DNA from: a virus
Direction: 5' to 3' (one strand)
IMG/VR virus record: IMGVR_UViG_3300043775_001719
Span: 1 to 47,588 of that record
DNA: 47,588 bases
A program made the translations under genes and the position numbers. The notes under the pieces are model-generated. The model was not told where the DNA came from, did no database searches, and saw only the letters and a list, made by a program, of their open reading frames with translations. Of this stretch, positions 20,821 through 27,398 are shown one piece after another; the stretch's first letter is position 1, and every line of letters begins with the position of its first letter.

Positions 20821-20853
20821 ATATACAAGTTAAACAACAATGCGGAGCGTGTT

Positions 20854-21012
20854 ATGCAAGCTAAGATAAAACAATTAGTTGAAAAAGCAAACAAGTATGC
20901 CATTTGGGAAAACGTGGAAACGGCGTACTATGCTAGTCCGGAGATAGTTGGCTACAATGCAAAGGGCAAACGGGTTCTGAGAAGAGTTGAAAGATTATTG
21001 AAAGCGGTTTAA
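20854..21012 (+). CDS. Small basic protein
   Basis: A 52-residue basic, helical protein after GCGGAGCG (KIKQLVEKANKYAI, KGKRVLRRVERLLK). Possible nucleic-acid binder; family unknown. Confidence 0.72.
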   Translation: MQAKIKQLVEKANKYAIWENVETAYYASPEIVGYNAKGKRVLRRVERLLKAV

Positions 21013-21019
21013 AAACTTC

Positions 21020-21048
21020 TTTACAAACCAAAATTGTTTTGCTATACT
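21020..21048 (+). promoter_or_regulatory. Sigma70-like promoter
   Basis: -35 TTTACA (21020-21025), 17-bp spacer, -10 TATACT (21043-21048). Nearly identical in sequence to the promoter at 20792. Confidence 0.84.
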
Positions 21049-21082
21049 ATATGCAAGTTAAACAACAATGCGGAGCGTAAAA

Positions 21083-21298
21083 ATGTACAAGTTACAAATT
21101 ACTACCACTAGCAACAACATCGTTACTATCTACTTTAACACTAACATCACAGTGTCGGAGTATAAAAATAGAAACACAGGAATTATGGAAACTTCAGTAC
21201 AAGATGGACGTCACAACAACGGCGGCTGGACAACACTTGAGAGCGCAGAGAGCATTGTGGCGCGTATTGATGCGTTGATTGCTGAAGGCAAGCGGTAA
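21083..21298 (+). CDS. Hypothetical phage protein
   Basis: A 71-residue protein, start at 21083 after GCGGAGCG. Beta-rich first half (YKLQITTTSNNIVTIYFNTN), ending in a helix. Unknown function. Confidence 0.74.
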   Translation: MYKLQITTTSNNIVTIYFNTNITVSEYKNRNTGIMETSVQDGRHNNGGWTTLESAESIVARIDALIAEGKR

Positions 21299-21307
21299 AC
21301 AAAGTGC

Positions 21308-21335
21308 TTGCTAATTTGTTTTGTTGCTGTATAAT
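21308..21335 (+). promoter_or_regulatory. Promoter inside nested inverted repeats
   Basis: -35 TTGCTA (21308-21313), 16-bp spacer, -10 TATAAT (21330-21335). Arms TTGTTGC/GCAACAA flank the -10 box and CTTGCTAA/TTAGCAAG form an outer pair, so the whole promoter is palindromic. Confidence 0.75.
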
Positions 21336-21408
21336 ATGCAACAAGTTAGCAAGCAAGCTAATTTAACTAAGCAGTACAATTTAACTTTACTATTTCGGAG
21401 CGTACAAC

Positions 21409-21816
21409 ATGGCTAAAATTATTACTAACACTATCGCAGAAAAAACATTCACAGTTGCCGGCGTAAGCAACTTAAAAGGTGTGTACAAATTGCGTGTAGC
21501 GAACAGCACGGGGCGCGGCAAAGTGTTACAAGCAAACGGGCACACAGACATTAGATTAATTGAGTTGCCAAACGCAATGACAAAATTGGAAGCTGCGGAT
21601 TACTTGTACAGCTTGGAGTTTGATACAAAGTTAATTGAGGACAACGATCCATTGGCAATATACTTTACGGATATTGATGCGCAACAGGCGTTTGCGGACT
21701 TTTACGCTAAAGCTAAAGTGGTAGCACCAACTGTTGCTACAGTAACAGAGGCAGCTGAGGATGTAGACTTTGCTGAAGCAGCTGAGTTACTGGAAGCTGA
21801 CTTAGCAGTAGCATAA
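21409..21816 (+). CDS. Hypothetical protein, paralogue of the 2003 gene
   Basis: A 135-residue protein after TCGGAGCG. Residues about 12-90 match the domain of the gene at 2003 (EKTFTVAGVSNLKGVYK, KVLQANGHTDIRLIELPNAMTK, DIDAQQAF). The tail is Ala/Glu-rich and acidic instead of Lys/Pro-rich. Two dispersed copies about 19 kb apart suggest a duplicated regulator or structural accessory. Followed by a CCCCGCTGTA copy. Confidence 0.78.
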   Translation: MAKIITNTIAEKTFTVAGVSNLKGVYKLRVANSTGRGKVLQANGHTDIRLIELPNAMTKLEAADYLYSLEFDTKLIEDNDPLAIYFTDIDAQQAFADFYAKAKVVAPTVATVTEAAEDVDFAEAAELLEADLAVA

Positions 21817-21883
21817 GGCAAAAGGCCCCGCTGTACTATATGTGTATGGCGGGGCGGTTACTTACTTTATTAGGAGCAATAAG

Positions 21884-22042
21884 ATGAGAGACTTCAAAGA
21901 TCCATTTGACACTGATGACTTGTTGGAAGACAACAAGGTAAAGCTAACTGATCTGCCTGTATTGGAATCAGAAGACTGGGATGCCGATGTAGATGACTTC
22001 CTAGGTGAGATTGACGATCACAATTGGGACGATTGGGACTAG
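21884..22042 (+). CDS. Very acidic small protein
   Basis: A 52-residue protein after TAGGAGC with about 40% Asp/Glu (FDTDDLLEDNK, DADVDDFLGEIDDHNWDDWD). Such a charge density fits a DNA mimic inhibiting a host nuclease or DNA-binding protein, but no family is recognised. The ATG at 21842 is in front of the ribosome site and is rejected. Confidence 0.72.
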   Translation: MRDFKDPFDTDDLLEDNKVKLTDLPVLESEDWDADVDDFLGEIDDHNWDDWD

Positions 22043-22080
22043 ACACTCCAAAAAAGTATGGCAAACGGTAAACAAAGTTC

Positions 22081-22109
22081 TTTACAAGCCGTTTGCTATA
22101 CTATATAAT
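22081..22109 (+). promoter_or_regulatory. Sigma70-like promoter
   Basis: -35 TTTACA (22081-22086), 17-bp spacer, -10 TATAAT (22104-22109); a TATACT at 22097 is too close to the -35 box. Confidence 0.8.
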
Positions 22110-22144
22110 ATACACTTACTTAACAACAACAAGCGTGTACTACT

Positions 22145-22417
22145 ATGCCAAAAACTATTAATCCTGTTGTAATCGCTACCCTCAAACAATGTGTTACTAA
22201 CTTTAATGCCCAAGCAAAAGAGTATGCTGAAGCAGATGAATGGGACTTTATGGACTTAGCAATTGAAGATGGCAAGTACAACCAAAAGTGTTTACTTAGT
22301 TATATGAAGAGTGGCGACTACGATCAGTTAATCAACTCGCTGGTATATCAAGATACGCTACCAAGAGAACGAGTTATATATGCAATGATGGAAGCTGGCT
22401 GCTATCCAGAGGGGTGA
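22145..22417 (+). CDS. Hypothetical acidic helical protein
   Basis: A 90-residue soluble acidic protein. No purine-rich ribosome site precedes it; the leader is AAGCGTGTACTACT, the GCGTGTA-type leader shared by several genes from here to 26.3 kb. Function unknown. Confidence 0.72.
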   Translation: MPKTINPVVIATLKQCVTNFNAQAKEYAEADEWDFMDLAIEDGKYNQKCLLSYMKSGDYDQLINSLVYQDTLPRERVIYAMMEAGCYPEG

Positions 22418-22436
22418 TAAACGAGTAACAAAGTTC

Positions 22437-22471
22437 TTTACAACCAGCGCATACTATAGTATAATATGCGC
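22437..22471 (+). promoter_or_regulatory. Promoter with GCGCATA palindrome
   Basis: -35 TTTACA (22437-22442), 17-bp spacer, -10 TATAAT (22460-22465); arms GCGCATA (22447-22453) and TATGCGC (22465-22471), with CTATAG in the centre. Confidence 0.8.
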
Positions 22472-22500
22472 TTACTTAACTTAATAGCGTGTATAAAACT

Positions 22501-22779
22501 ATGTCAAATTCTCGTATAGCAACATTAAACTCATTCGTAGCAGCCACTAAAGCAACTGCTATTACCGTCCCATACACTATGTCAACATTCTATCGTCCAT
22601 GTCCGGGATATGAACTAATCCTAACTGATGGATGGTATAGCTACTTTGCAGACGATATTGAAGTAACGAGTGCAGGTGTTATATTTTACCACGACCTCGA
22701 AGGCAACTTACACGAAGCAGAGTGGGGCGATGGCGAGGAGTATAGCATACACTGTGAACTTGAAGTAGCAACCGCATAA
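22501..22779 (+). CDS. Hypothetical phage protein
   Basis: A 92-residue beta-rich protein with Trp/Tyr strands and an acidic end. Start ATG 22501 is preferred to GTG 22489; the leader is GCGTGTATAAAACT without a purine-rich site. Followed by a terminator. Confidence 0.73.
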   Translation: MSNSRIATLNSFVAATKATAITVPYTMSTFYRPCPGYELILTDGWYSYFADDIEVTSAGVIFYHDLEGNLHEAEWGDGEEYSIHCELEVATA

Positions 22780-22791
22780 CTCATAACACGG

Positions 22792-22817
22792 CGAGCACCT
22801 AGCGTGCTCGTTTTTTT
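22792..22817 (+). terminator. Rho-independent terminator
   Basis: Stem CGAGCAC (22792-22798)/GTGCTCG (22804-22810), loop CTAGC, T7 tail. Confidence 0.9.
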
Positions 22818-22818
22818 G

Positions 22819-22927
22819 GTCGTCCCTGAACCGGAATGCCGGTCCTATGAGCTACCACCATTTTGGTTTTATTTATCATCGATATATCGGTCCTAGGATA
22901 TAATCGGCATTCCGGTTCAGGGACGAC
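22819..22927. repeat. 109-bp element with perfect 23-bp inverted ends
   Basis: Left arm 22819-22841 and right arm 22905-22927 are exact reverse complements over 23 bases; each contains CCGGAATGCCG. The 63-base centre holds a CGATATATCGGTCC palindrome. It follows a terminator. MITE-like in shape, but no transposase or obvious target duplication is seen; it may be a large recombination-generated hairpin. Confidence 0.75.
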
Positions 22928-22958
22928 ACGGGGCGCGGAACTGCGATAAAATTACCAC

Positions 22959-22987
22959 TTTACAACCAATACGCAGTTTGCTATAAT
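22959..22987 (+). promoter_or_regulatory. Sigma70-like promoter with 5'-leader hairpin
   Basis: -35 TTTACA (22959-22964), 17-bp spacer, -10 TATAAT (22982-22987). Directly downstream, AAGTTAGC and GCTAACTT (about 22992-23013) can form a hairpin at the mRNA 5' end. Confidence 0.82.
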
Positions 22988-23035
22988 ATGTGCAAGTTAG
23001 CAATAGTGCTAACTTATAACTATAGCGTGTATATT

Positions 23036-23230
23036 ATGCAAAAACAACTATATATCCCAAGTGCCGCACGTATTGCTTACATTAACACGCTTACACGCCG
23101 TTTGCGTACACAAGCCAAAAACTCTAAATCGTTTCTCGAAACAAACAATGCAATCAACAAGTTCTATGTAGAGGAACTTGAAGCTGCGGACGCAGTAGCG
23201 CGTGGCGAATATGTAGAACACGCAGGATAA
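23036..23230 (+). CDS. Small basic hypothetical protein
   Basis: A 64-residue helical protein with a basic patch (NTLTRRLRTQAKNSK) and acidic end. Start 23036 after the leader GCGTGTATATT; no purine-rich ribosome site. Frame extends upstream to 22988 but that is at the -10 box. Confidence 0.7.
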   Translation: MQKQLYIPSAARIAYINTLTRRLRTQAKNSKSFLETNNAINKFYVEELEAADAVARGEYVEHAG

Positions 23231-23237
23231 AAACTGC

Positions 23238-23266
23238 TTGCTAACTTGTACATAGTTTGCTATAAT
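23238..23266 (+). promoter_or_regulatory. Sigma70-like promoter with 5'-leader hairpin
   Basis: -35 TTGCTA (23238-23243), 17-bp spacer, -10 TATAAT (23261-23266); the following AGTTAGCAA/TTGCTAACT (about 23273-23292) is a 9-bp leader hairpin. Confidence 0.82.
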
Positions 23267-23329
23267 ATGTGCAAGTTAGCAATGTTGCTAACTGTTACAA
23301 AACTTTATATAACTTTCGGAGCGTATCGT

Positions 23330-23734
23330 ATGTCAAAATTACTAAAAAACACTGTTAACGCAATTAACGCAATAGTAAACAGCAAAACCGAGGAGTTCAA
23401 GCTTCCAGCTTATGTGGTGCTTGCTGATGTTAAACGACGCAACGCGGAAAACGAATGCTTGTACAACGAACAGCAGTTACTTGCTGGGGAAGCGTTGTTA
23501 GCAGGTATTGAGGATGTGTACTTATGCAGTAGAGTTTTTTTGAACTACAGACAACGCTTTATTGCAGTTAAAGTCAACGCACCGAGCTTTAAGGACAAAG
23601 TAAGTTTACGCGCTGCGAAACTAGATGCGTGGTGCGATGCAAACGGCATTGTTAAGGAGTATACGAGACACGGACACATTGTATACAGAGCTAACACGGA
23701 CGCACTGGATAACATAAGCACAGTGGCTGCATAG
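23330..23734 (+). CDS. Hypothetical phage protein
   Basis: A 134-residue soluble protein, start at 23330 after TCGGAGCG. N-terminal helices, then a basic segment (FLNYRQRFIAVKVNAP) and VYRANT. Its stop codon TAG abuts a CCCCGCTGTA copy. No family recognised. Confidence 0.75.
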   Translation: MSKLLKNTVNAINAIVNSKTEEFKLPAYVVLADVKRRNAENECLYNEQQLLAGEALLAGIEDVYLCSRVFLNYRQRFIAVKVNAPSFKDKVSLRAAKLDAWCDANGIVKEYTRHGHIVYRANTDALDNISTVAA

Positions 23735-23783
23735 GCCCCGCTGTACATATACACACGCGCAGGCTACACGGTAAACAAAGTGC

Positions 23784-23812
23784 TTGCAATGCGCGTGTGT
23801 ATAGCGTATAAT
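23784..23812 (+). promoter_or_regulatory. Sigma70-like promoter
   Basis: -35 TTGCAA (23784-23789), 17-bp spacer, -10 TATAAT (23807-23812). Confidence 0.82.
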
Positions 23813-23844
23813 ATGTTTTTACATTAAAGCAAAACGGAGCGCAA

Positions 23845-24000
23845 ATGCAATACAATAACACTTACCCACAACGCCCATATTGCACTACGTGCGGGGACTT
23901 AGAGGTACTATACAACATGGAAACAGATGAGCTTGAACCATGTTGGGATTGTGAGCAAACTGAATCAAATGACTTTAACGATAAAGCGGAGCGTGTATAA
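23845..24000 (+). CDS. Small zinc-ribbon protein
   Basis: A 51-residue protein after ACGGAGCG. Two CxxC knuckles, YCTTCGDLE and CWDCEQ, about 18 residues apart, make a minimal zinc ribbon. The last codons (GCG GAG CGT GTA TAA) contain the ribosome site of the next gene, whose ATG overlaps the stop. Confidence 0.75.
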   Translation: MQYNNTYPQRPYCTTCGDLEVLYNMETDELEPCWDCEQTESNDFNDKAERV

Positions 24001-24266
24001 TGGCAACAGGTATCATGAACAACGAAGTTAAACAAAAACAAGCAGCCGAACTAGCTCAACGCGTAGCAATGTTCTTAGCAACCGGCGGCGCAATTAAAAC
24101 GACTAAAACGGGACGCAGAGGACGCACAACTGTTTCACAAGTCCACACTCCCCGAGTTGTGGTAGTAGAGAAACAACGATACACATGGGACGAGGCTACA
24201 CAGGATTTGGCATCAATGGGCTTGTTGGACAAACAGGTAAAAGCTGCTATCAAAGCACGCCGATAG
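24000..24266 (+). CDS. Basic hypothetical protein
   Basis: An 88-residue protein in TAATG overlap with the zinc-ribbon gene. A long N-terminal helix, then a strongly basic loop (KTTKTGRRGRTTVSQVHTPR) and a C-terminal helix pair. Probably nucleic-acid binding. Confidence 0.74.
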   Translation: MATGIMNNEVKQKQAAELAQRVAMFLATGGAIKTTKTGRRGRTTVSQVHTPRVVVVEKQRYTWDEATQDLASMGLLDKQVKAAIKARR

Positions 24267-24275
24267 GAGAGCAAC

Positions 24276-24641
24276 ATGACTATACAGACGCAGTTGAGAA
24301 ACCATATTAAGTTTCTAAGTACCTTAAATGAGAACTTAGATGCAATCCACAACTCCATACAAGAGAACAATGAAGTGTTCCGGTTAGTATCGAGTGGCTT
24401 CCAAAGACTCCCTGCTAAGGATCGCAAGACAGCTTCGAAAGTAATGTTAGATCAAATATCAATACACACTAACTGCCAGCAAATGGATGTAGTCACAATA
24501 GTCGAGCAACTCCATTATACAAGTTTAATCGGTACAGTGAGTACAACGGAAAGTGATGTGTATGACTTAGTGTACTGCATTGATATTCCAACAATGATCA
24601 ATCGTATGAAACATCAACACGCCAGTTTAATGACAATGTAG
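24276..24641 (+). CDS. Helical hypothetical protein
   Basis: A 121-residue, mostly helical protein after AGGAGAGC, with coiled-coil-like heptads in the first 45 residues (LNENLDAIHNSIQENNEV). Last gene of the operon; a strong terminator follows. Confidence 0.75.
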   Translation: MTIQTQLRNHIKFLSTLNENLDAIHNSIQENNEVFRLVSSGFQRLPAKDRKTASKVMLDQISIHTNCQQMDVVTIVEQLHYTSLIGTVSTTESDVYDLVYCIDIPTMINRMKHQHASLMTM

Positions 24642-24653
24642 AAACTCCGTTGA

Positions 24654-24681
24654 ACGGGCGCAGTGATGCGCTCGTTTTTTT
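24654..24681 (+). terminator. Rho-independent terminator
   Basis: 9-bp stem ACGGGCGCA (24654-24662)/TGCGCTCGT (24667-24675) with loop GTGA and a T7 tail. Confidence 0.9.
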
Positions 24682-24695
24682 GAACAGTATTATAA

Positions 24696-24808
24696 CCGGC
24701 ATTCCGGATAGACCCCGCTGTATATGTGTGTACCGGCATTCCGGTCCGTGGTTGAATCAGTTAATCGGCATTCCGGTCCGTGGTTGAATCAGTTAATCGG
24801 CATTCCGG
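24696..24808. repeat. CCGGCATTCCGG palindromes and 32-bp direct repeats
   Basis: Palindromes at 24696-24707, 24733-24744, 24766-24776 and 24798-24808. From 24734 the sequence repeats with a 32-bp period (two full units, then the palindrome again followed by GTCCAGGGAC). A CCCCGCTGTA copy is at 24713-24722. Post-terminator intergenic DNA without genes. Confidence 0.8.
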
Positions 24809-24882
24809 TCCAGGGACAATTCCATATGCATCACCGGCATATCGCATACGTGATCACACGGATATAAACTTGTAAAATAAAT

Positions 24883-24910
24883 TTGCATTGTTTGTTGTTT
24901 ACTGTATAAT
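24883..24910 (+). promoter_or_regulatory. Sigma70-like promoter with 5'-leader hairpin
   Basis: -35 TTGCAT (24883-24888), 16-bp spacer, -10 TATAAT (24905-24910); GTAGCAATATTGCTAC just downstream is a self-complementary leader hairpin. Confidence 0.8.
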
Positions 24911-24954
24911 AAGCATTGTAGCAATATTGCTACGTTAACTTAAAAGTGTATATT

Positions 24955-25305
24955 ATGCAAACATTAAACACAGCAACAAAAAACGCAATTAACACAACAA
25001 CAGCTAACACAAGCAAAGTGCCCGGAATGTATCCGAGCAACACGAGTATACTGGCACTATTGGCGGACGCTGGGTTTGCCGAAGAGTGGAGCACAACGAC
25101 ACATCCGACGCACGTGGTATTAAAGATAGCAGCGATATACAACGAGCATAAGGCAGCAGTTGAGGACATTTGGAATAACGATGCTGCAATGGATGCGTGT
25201 ATAGCGGAAGTTGAGGAGCATGCGGACTTAGTGGACTACATAAACTACACGGCACTGCAGGACGCAGTGTTTGTGTACGATTGCTTATGCTGCAGCGGAC
25301 TATAG
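24955..25305 (+). CDS. Hypothetical acidic protein
   Basis: A 116-residue protein with a Thr/Asn/Ala-rich N-terminus (MQTLNTATKNAINTTT) and an acidic helical body ending in a Cys pair (DCLCCSGL). Leader AGTGTATATT without purine-rich site. The MQT-TAT-K-A start resembles the gene at 26310. Confidence 0.73.
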   Translation: MQTLNTATKNAINTTTANTSKVPGMYPSNTSILALLADAGFAEEWSTTTHPTHVVLKIAAIYNEHKAAVEDIWNNDAAMDACIAEVEEHADLVDYINYTALQDAVFVYDCLCCSGL

Positions 25306-25366
25306 AGTAACACGAAGCACACGGACGTGCAAACAAACTAACTTAATGATAATTTGGAGCGTAAAG

Positions 25367-25540
25367 ATGAAAACGGTACAAGAATATACAGCAGTATTGA
25401 GCGCAAGACTAATTGATACACGAAGCCGTAGACAAGCCGAACGCACACGGGATGCCATACTACGCGAACGCCGCGAGAATAAAGAAACAATGAAGTATGC
25501 GGACTTTGTGGCGCTTAGAGCTAGCGCGTTAGTAGACTAA
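25367..25540 (+). CDS. Small Arg-rich helical protein
   Basis: A 57-residue protein after TTGGAGCG, one long amphipathic, Arg/Glu-rich helix (RSRRQAERTRDAILRERRENKE). Possible coiled coil or RNA-binding helix. An upstream-extended frame from 25271 is a shadow over the previous gene. Confidence 0.72.
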   Translation: MKTVQEYTAVLSARLIDTRSRRQAERTRDAILRERRENKETMKYADFVALRASALVD

Positions 25541-25554
25541 TTGGAGAGCGAACA

Positions 25555-25761
25555 ATGACTACGCTATTTGTTTTGAAAGTTATGATGTTTATTGGCGCAC
25601 AGGAAATTGAGAACACATTCATATATCCAACTGAAGCGGAGTGCCAACAACACCGGGCGATGGAAGTACAGCTACTAGACAGACTGAACGAAACGGTACT
25701 AACAGGGTACGCGACACGATGCGATGTGGCAAAGGACAGTGATATGGTTAACACGAAGTAG
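25555..25761 (+). CDS. Hypothetical protein with hydrophobic N-terminus
   Basis: A 68-residue protein after TTGGAGAGCG. Residues 3-14 are hydrophobic (LFVLKVMMFIGA) and could be a short signal or membrane anchor; two cysteines follow. Followed by a terminator. Confidence 0.7.
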   Translation: MTTLFVLKVMMFIGAQEIENTFIYPTEAECQQHRAMEVQLLDRLNETVLTGYATRCDVAKDSDMVNTK

Positions 25762-25775
25762 TGATTTGTGAACTA

Positions 25776-25800
25776 ACGGGCACTTCGGTGCTCGTTTTTT
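25776..25800 (+). terminator. Rho-independent terminator with TTCG loop
   Basis: 8-bp stem ACGGGCAC (25776-25783)/GTGCTCGT (25788-25795), stable TTCG tetraloop, T6 tail. Confidence 0.92.
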
Positions 25801-25815
25801 ATGGCATGTCATTAT

Positions 25816-25897
25816 TCGACATATCGGTCTCGGGACACAATCGATATATCGGTACAGACATAGCATCGGCATTCCGGTTTCTCGATATATCGGTCCT
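25816..25897. repeat. Cluster of palindromes ending in GGTCC-type words
   Basis: CGACATATCGGTC (from 25817), CGATATATCGGTAC (from 25842), CGGCATTCCGG (25867-25877) and CGATATATCGGTCC (from 25883) follow each other within 80 bases. Same family as the elements at 22.8 and 24.7 kb; again directly after a terminator. Confidence 0.75.
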
Positions 25898-25939
25898 TCG
25901 GCGGCTGCGGATCCATGGATATAAACTTGTAAAATAAAT

Positions 25940-25967
25940 TTGCATTTTGTTTTTACTATGCTATACT
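25940..25967 (+). promoter_or_regulatory. Sigma70-like promoter with 5'-leader hairpin
   Basis: -35 TTGCAT (25940-25945), 16-bp spacer, -10 TATACT (25962-25967); GTTAGC-AATAAC-GCTAAC hairpin follows. Confidence 0.8.
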
Positions 25968-26019
25968 ATGTGCAAGTTAGCAATAACGCTAACTGTTAAC
26001 TTAACTATAGTACACTACA

Positions 26020-26205
26020 ATGCAAAATACTAAACAACAACAAGTTACACGTTTTTTAAACAAACAAGCGCAAGCACACAAACAACAATACAGCACTGCG
26101 GCACAAACGGGCTTTATGGATCACGTAGTAACAGCTTTGGAGTTTATGATTGTTGCGGTTCCGTTTGCTATTGCAATAGTTGGATTTTGCGGTGCATTTA
26201 ATTAA
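26020..26205 (+). CDS. Small membrane protein
   Basis: A 61-residue protein: Gln/Lys-rich cytoplasmic N-terminus (QNTKQQQVTRFLNKQAQAHKQQ), one C-terminal transmembrane helix (LEFMIVAVPFAIAIVGFCGAF). Leader CTATAGTACACTACA without purine-rich site. Confidence 0.7.
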   Translation: MQNTKQQQVTRFLNKQAQAHKQQYSTAAQTGFMDHVVTALEFMIVAVPFAIAIVGFCGAFN

Positions 26206-26215
26206 TAAAAAACGC

Positions 26216-26243
26216 TTGCAATTTAAAATAACAAGCGTATAAT
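26216..26243 (+). promoter_or_regulatory. Sigma70-like promoter with 5'-leader hairpin
   Basis: -35 TTGCAA (26216-26221), 16-bp spacer, -10 TATAAT (26238-26243). CGCTTG/CAAGCG arms bracket the spacer; the leader hairpin has stem GCGTGTTAA/TTAACACGC. Confidence 0.8.
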
Positions 26244-26309
26244 ATAAAGCGTGTTAAGCAATAACGTTTAACACGCGCTTTTTAACAATTTAACTATAGT
26301 GTGTATATT

Positions 26310-26669
26310 ATGCAAACAATAACAGCTACGTGCAAACAAGCACAAAAAAACAGTAATAACGCAATGCAACAAGCAATGCTGCAAGTGCTTAATGCTTATG
26401 TTGCAACAAACAAAGTAACAGCAACAAAGCAAAAACACGCTAAAAAAGTAACTTACACAGCAAATAAAAACTATGTTTTATGCTATGTAACACGCGCTTT
26501 TGTTGCAAATATTTGTTTTGCAAGTGCTAACAGTGTAAGTTATACGCTAACACTTGCGCAAAATGCTAACTTAACGCAAGCAAATATTAACAATGCTTAC
26601 ATTAAGTGTGTAACTAAAAAAACGTTTAACAAGTATGTTAACAAAGTTAAAAACACTGTAATTAACTAA
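26310..26669 (+). CDS. Ala/Asn/Lys-rich basic hypothetical protein
   Basis: A 119-residue protein of low complexity, rich in Ala, Asn, Thr and Lys (AKKVTYTANKNYV, QNANLTQANINNAYIK), with G-poor codons unlike its neighbours. Leader AGTGTGTATATT. The start resembles the gene at 24955. Could be a structural or DNA-coating protein; unknown. Confidence 0.65.
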   Translation: MQTITATCKQAQKNSNNAMQQAMLQVLNAYVATNKVTATKQKHAKKVTYTANKNYVLCYVTRAFVANICFASANSVSYTLTLAQNANLTQANINNAYIKCVTKKTFNKYVNKVKNTVIN

Positions 26670-26678
26670 GCAATAAAT

Positions 26679-26711
26679 AATGCAAGCACTTTTTACAGTG
26701 CTTGCATTTTA
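26679..26711 (+). terminator. Rho-independent terminator (bidirectional shape)
   Basis: 12-bp stem 26679-26690/26697-26708 with loop TTTTAC; followed by TTTAA on the plus strand. Confidence 0.82.
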
Positions 26712-26735
26712 ACACTACAAATAGGAGTAACGACA

Positions 26736-26813
26736 ATGGCAAGACGATCAGACCGAGCAACTACAGCAAACAAAAAAGCAGTTCGTCGAGTACTAAGACG
26801 TAACAAGAAGTAG
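26736..26813 (+). CDS. Tiny highly basic peptide
   Basis: A 25-residue peptide after AGGAG at good spacing, with 11 Arg/Lys (MARRSDRATTANKKAVRRV then LRRNKK). Resembles a ribosomal-protein-like or nucleic-acid-neutralising tail. No promoter of its own is visible; expression would be by read-through of the preceding terminator. Confidence 0.6.
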   Translation: MARRSDRATTANKKAVRRVLRRNKK

Positions 26814-27338
26814 TAAATAGGCCCCGCTGTAGCATTACATGATATTGAAACGTATGGCACACATTGACCCCGCTGTACGGATACCTTAACTAACATTTCT
26901 ATCTACCATACCTAATACACACGCTCCACTTAACCCTGTATGTGCCGCATAACACATATGGGGTTTCCTTTTGATCGATCCATCAAACATAACGGCATTC
27001 CGGTCATTGGAGACTCTTGGAGGTTTGGTATTCGATAAACTAACTATACTTGACTATTCGAAATGCCATATGCTATAATACCCCGCTGTAACATAGCACG
27101 TTTTAGTATATGCGTGTAACACTTACACAATATTAAAACAATATATGTAAAATTTACGTTTTAACGCATGTACACAGCACGTTTATACACTAAGCAATAC
27201 AGCTATAGCACTATACACAATAAAACAGCTTACACGCAAATTTTGCGCTAGTTAGTATGGATTGTATGATATTCCATATAGAGGAATCACCATGCTATAT
27301 CAATACCCCGCTGTAAGGTTACACGGTTAAACACATAC
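26814..27338. other. Gene-free region with repeated words
   Basis: About 525 bases without a supported gene. It holds four CCCCGCTGTA copies (26822-26831, 26868-26877, 27081-27090, 27306-27315) and one CGGCATTCCGG (26993-27003). Base composition is AT-rich in 27090-27240. No tRNA or strong hairpin terminator is seen. Confidence 0.6.
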
Positions 27339-27367
27339 TTGCATTTTATACGTTTACTTGCTATAAT
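27339..27367 (+). promoter_or_regulatory. Sigma70-like promoter
   Basis: -35 TTGCAT (27339-27344), 17-bp spacer, -10 TATAAT (27362-27367). The last of the plus-strand promoter family. Confidence 0.8.
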
Positions 27368-27398
27368 ATATTTTTTTAACTTACTTACTATAACAACA

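Noticed and set aside
22819-22927. Insertion sequence
   Set aside because: Only 109 bases, no transposase and no flanking target duplication could be seen.
24733-24808. Short CRISPR array
   Set aside because: The units are identical over their full 32 bases including the would-be spacers, there are only two to three, and no cas gene is in the window.
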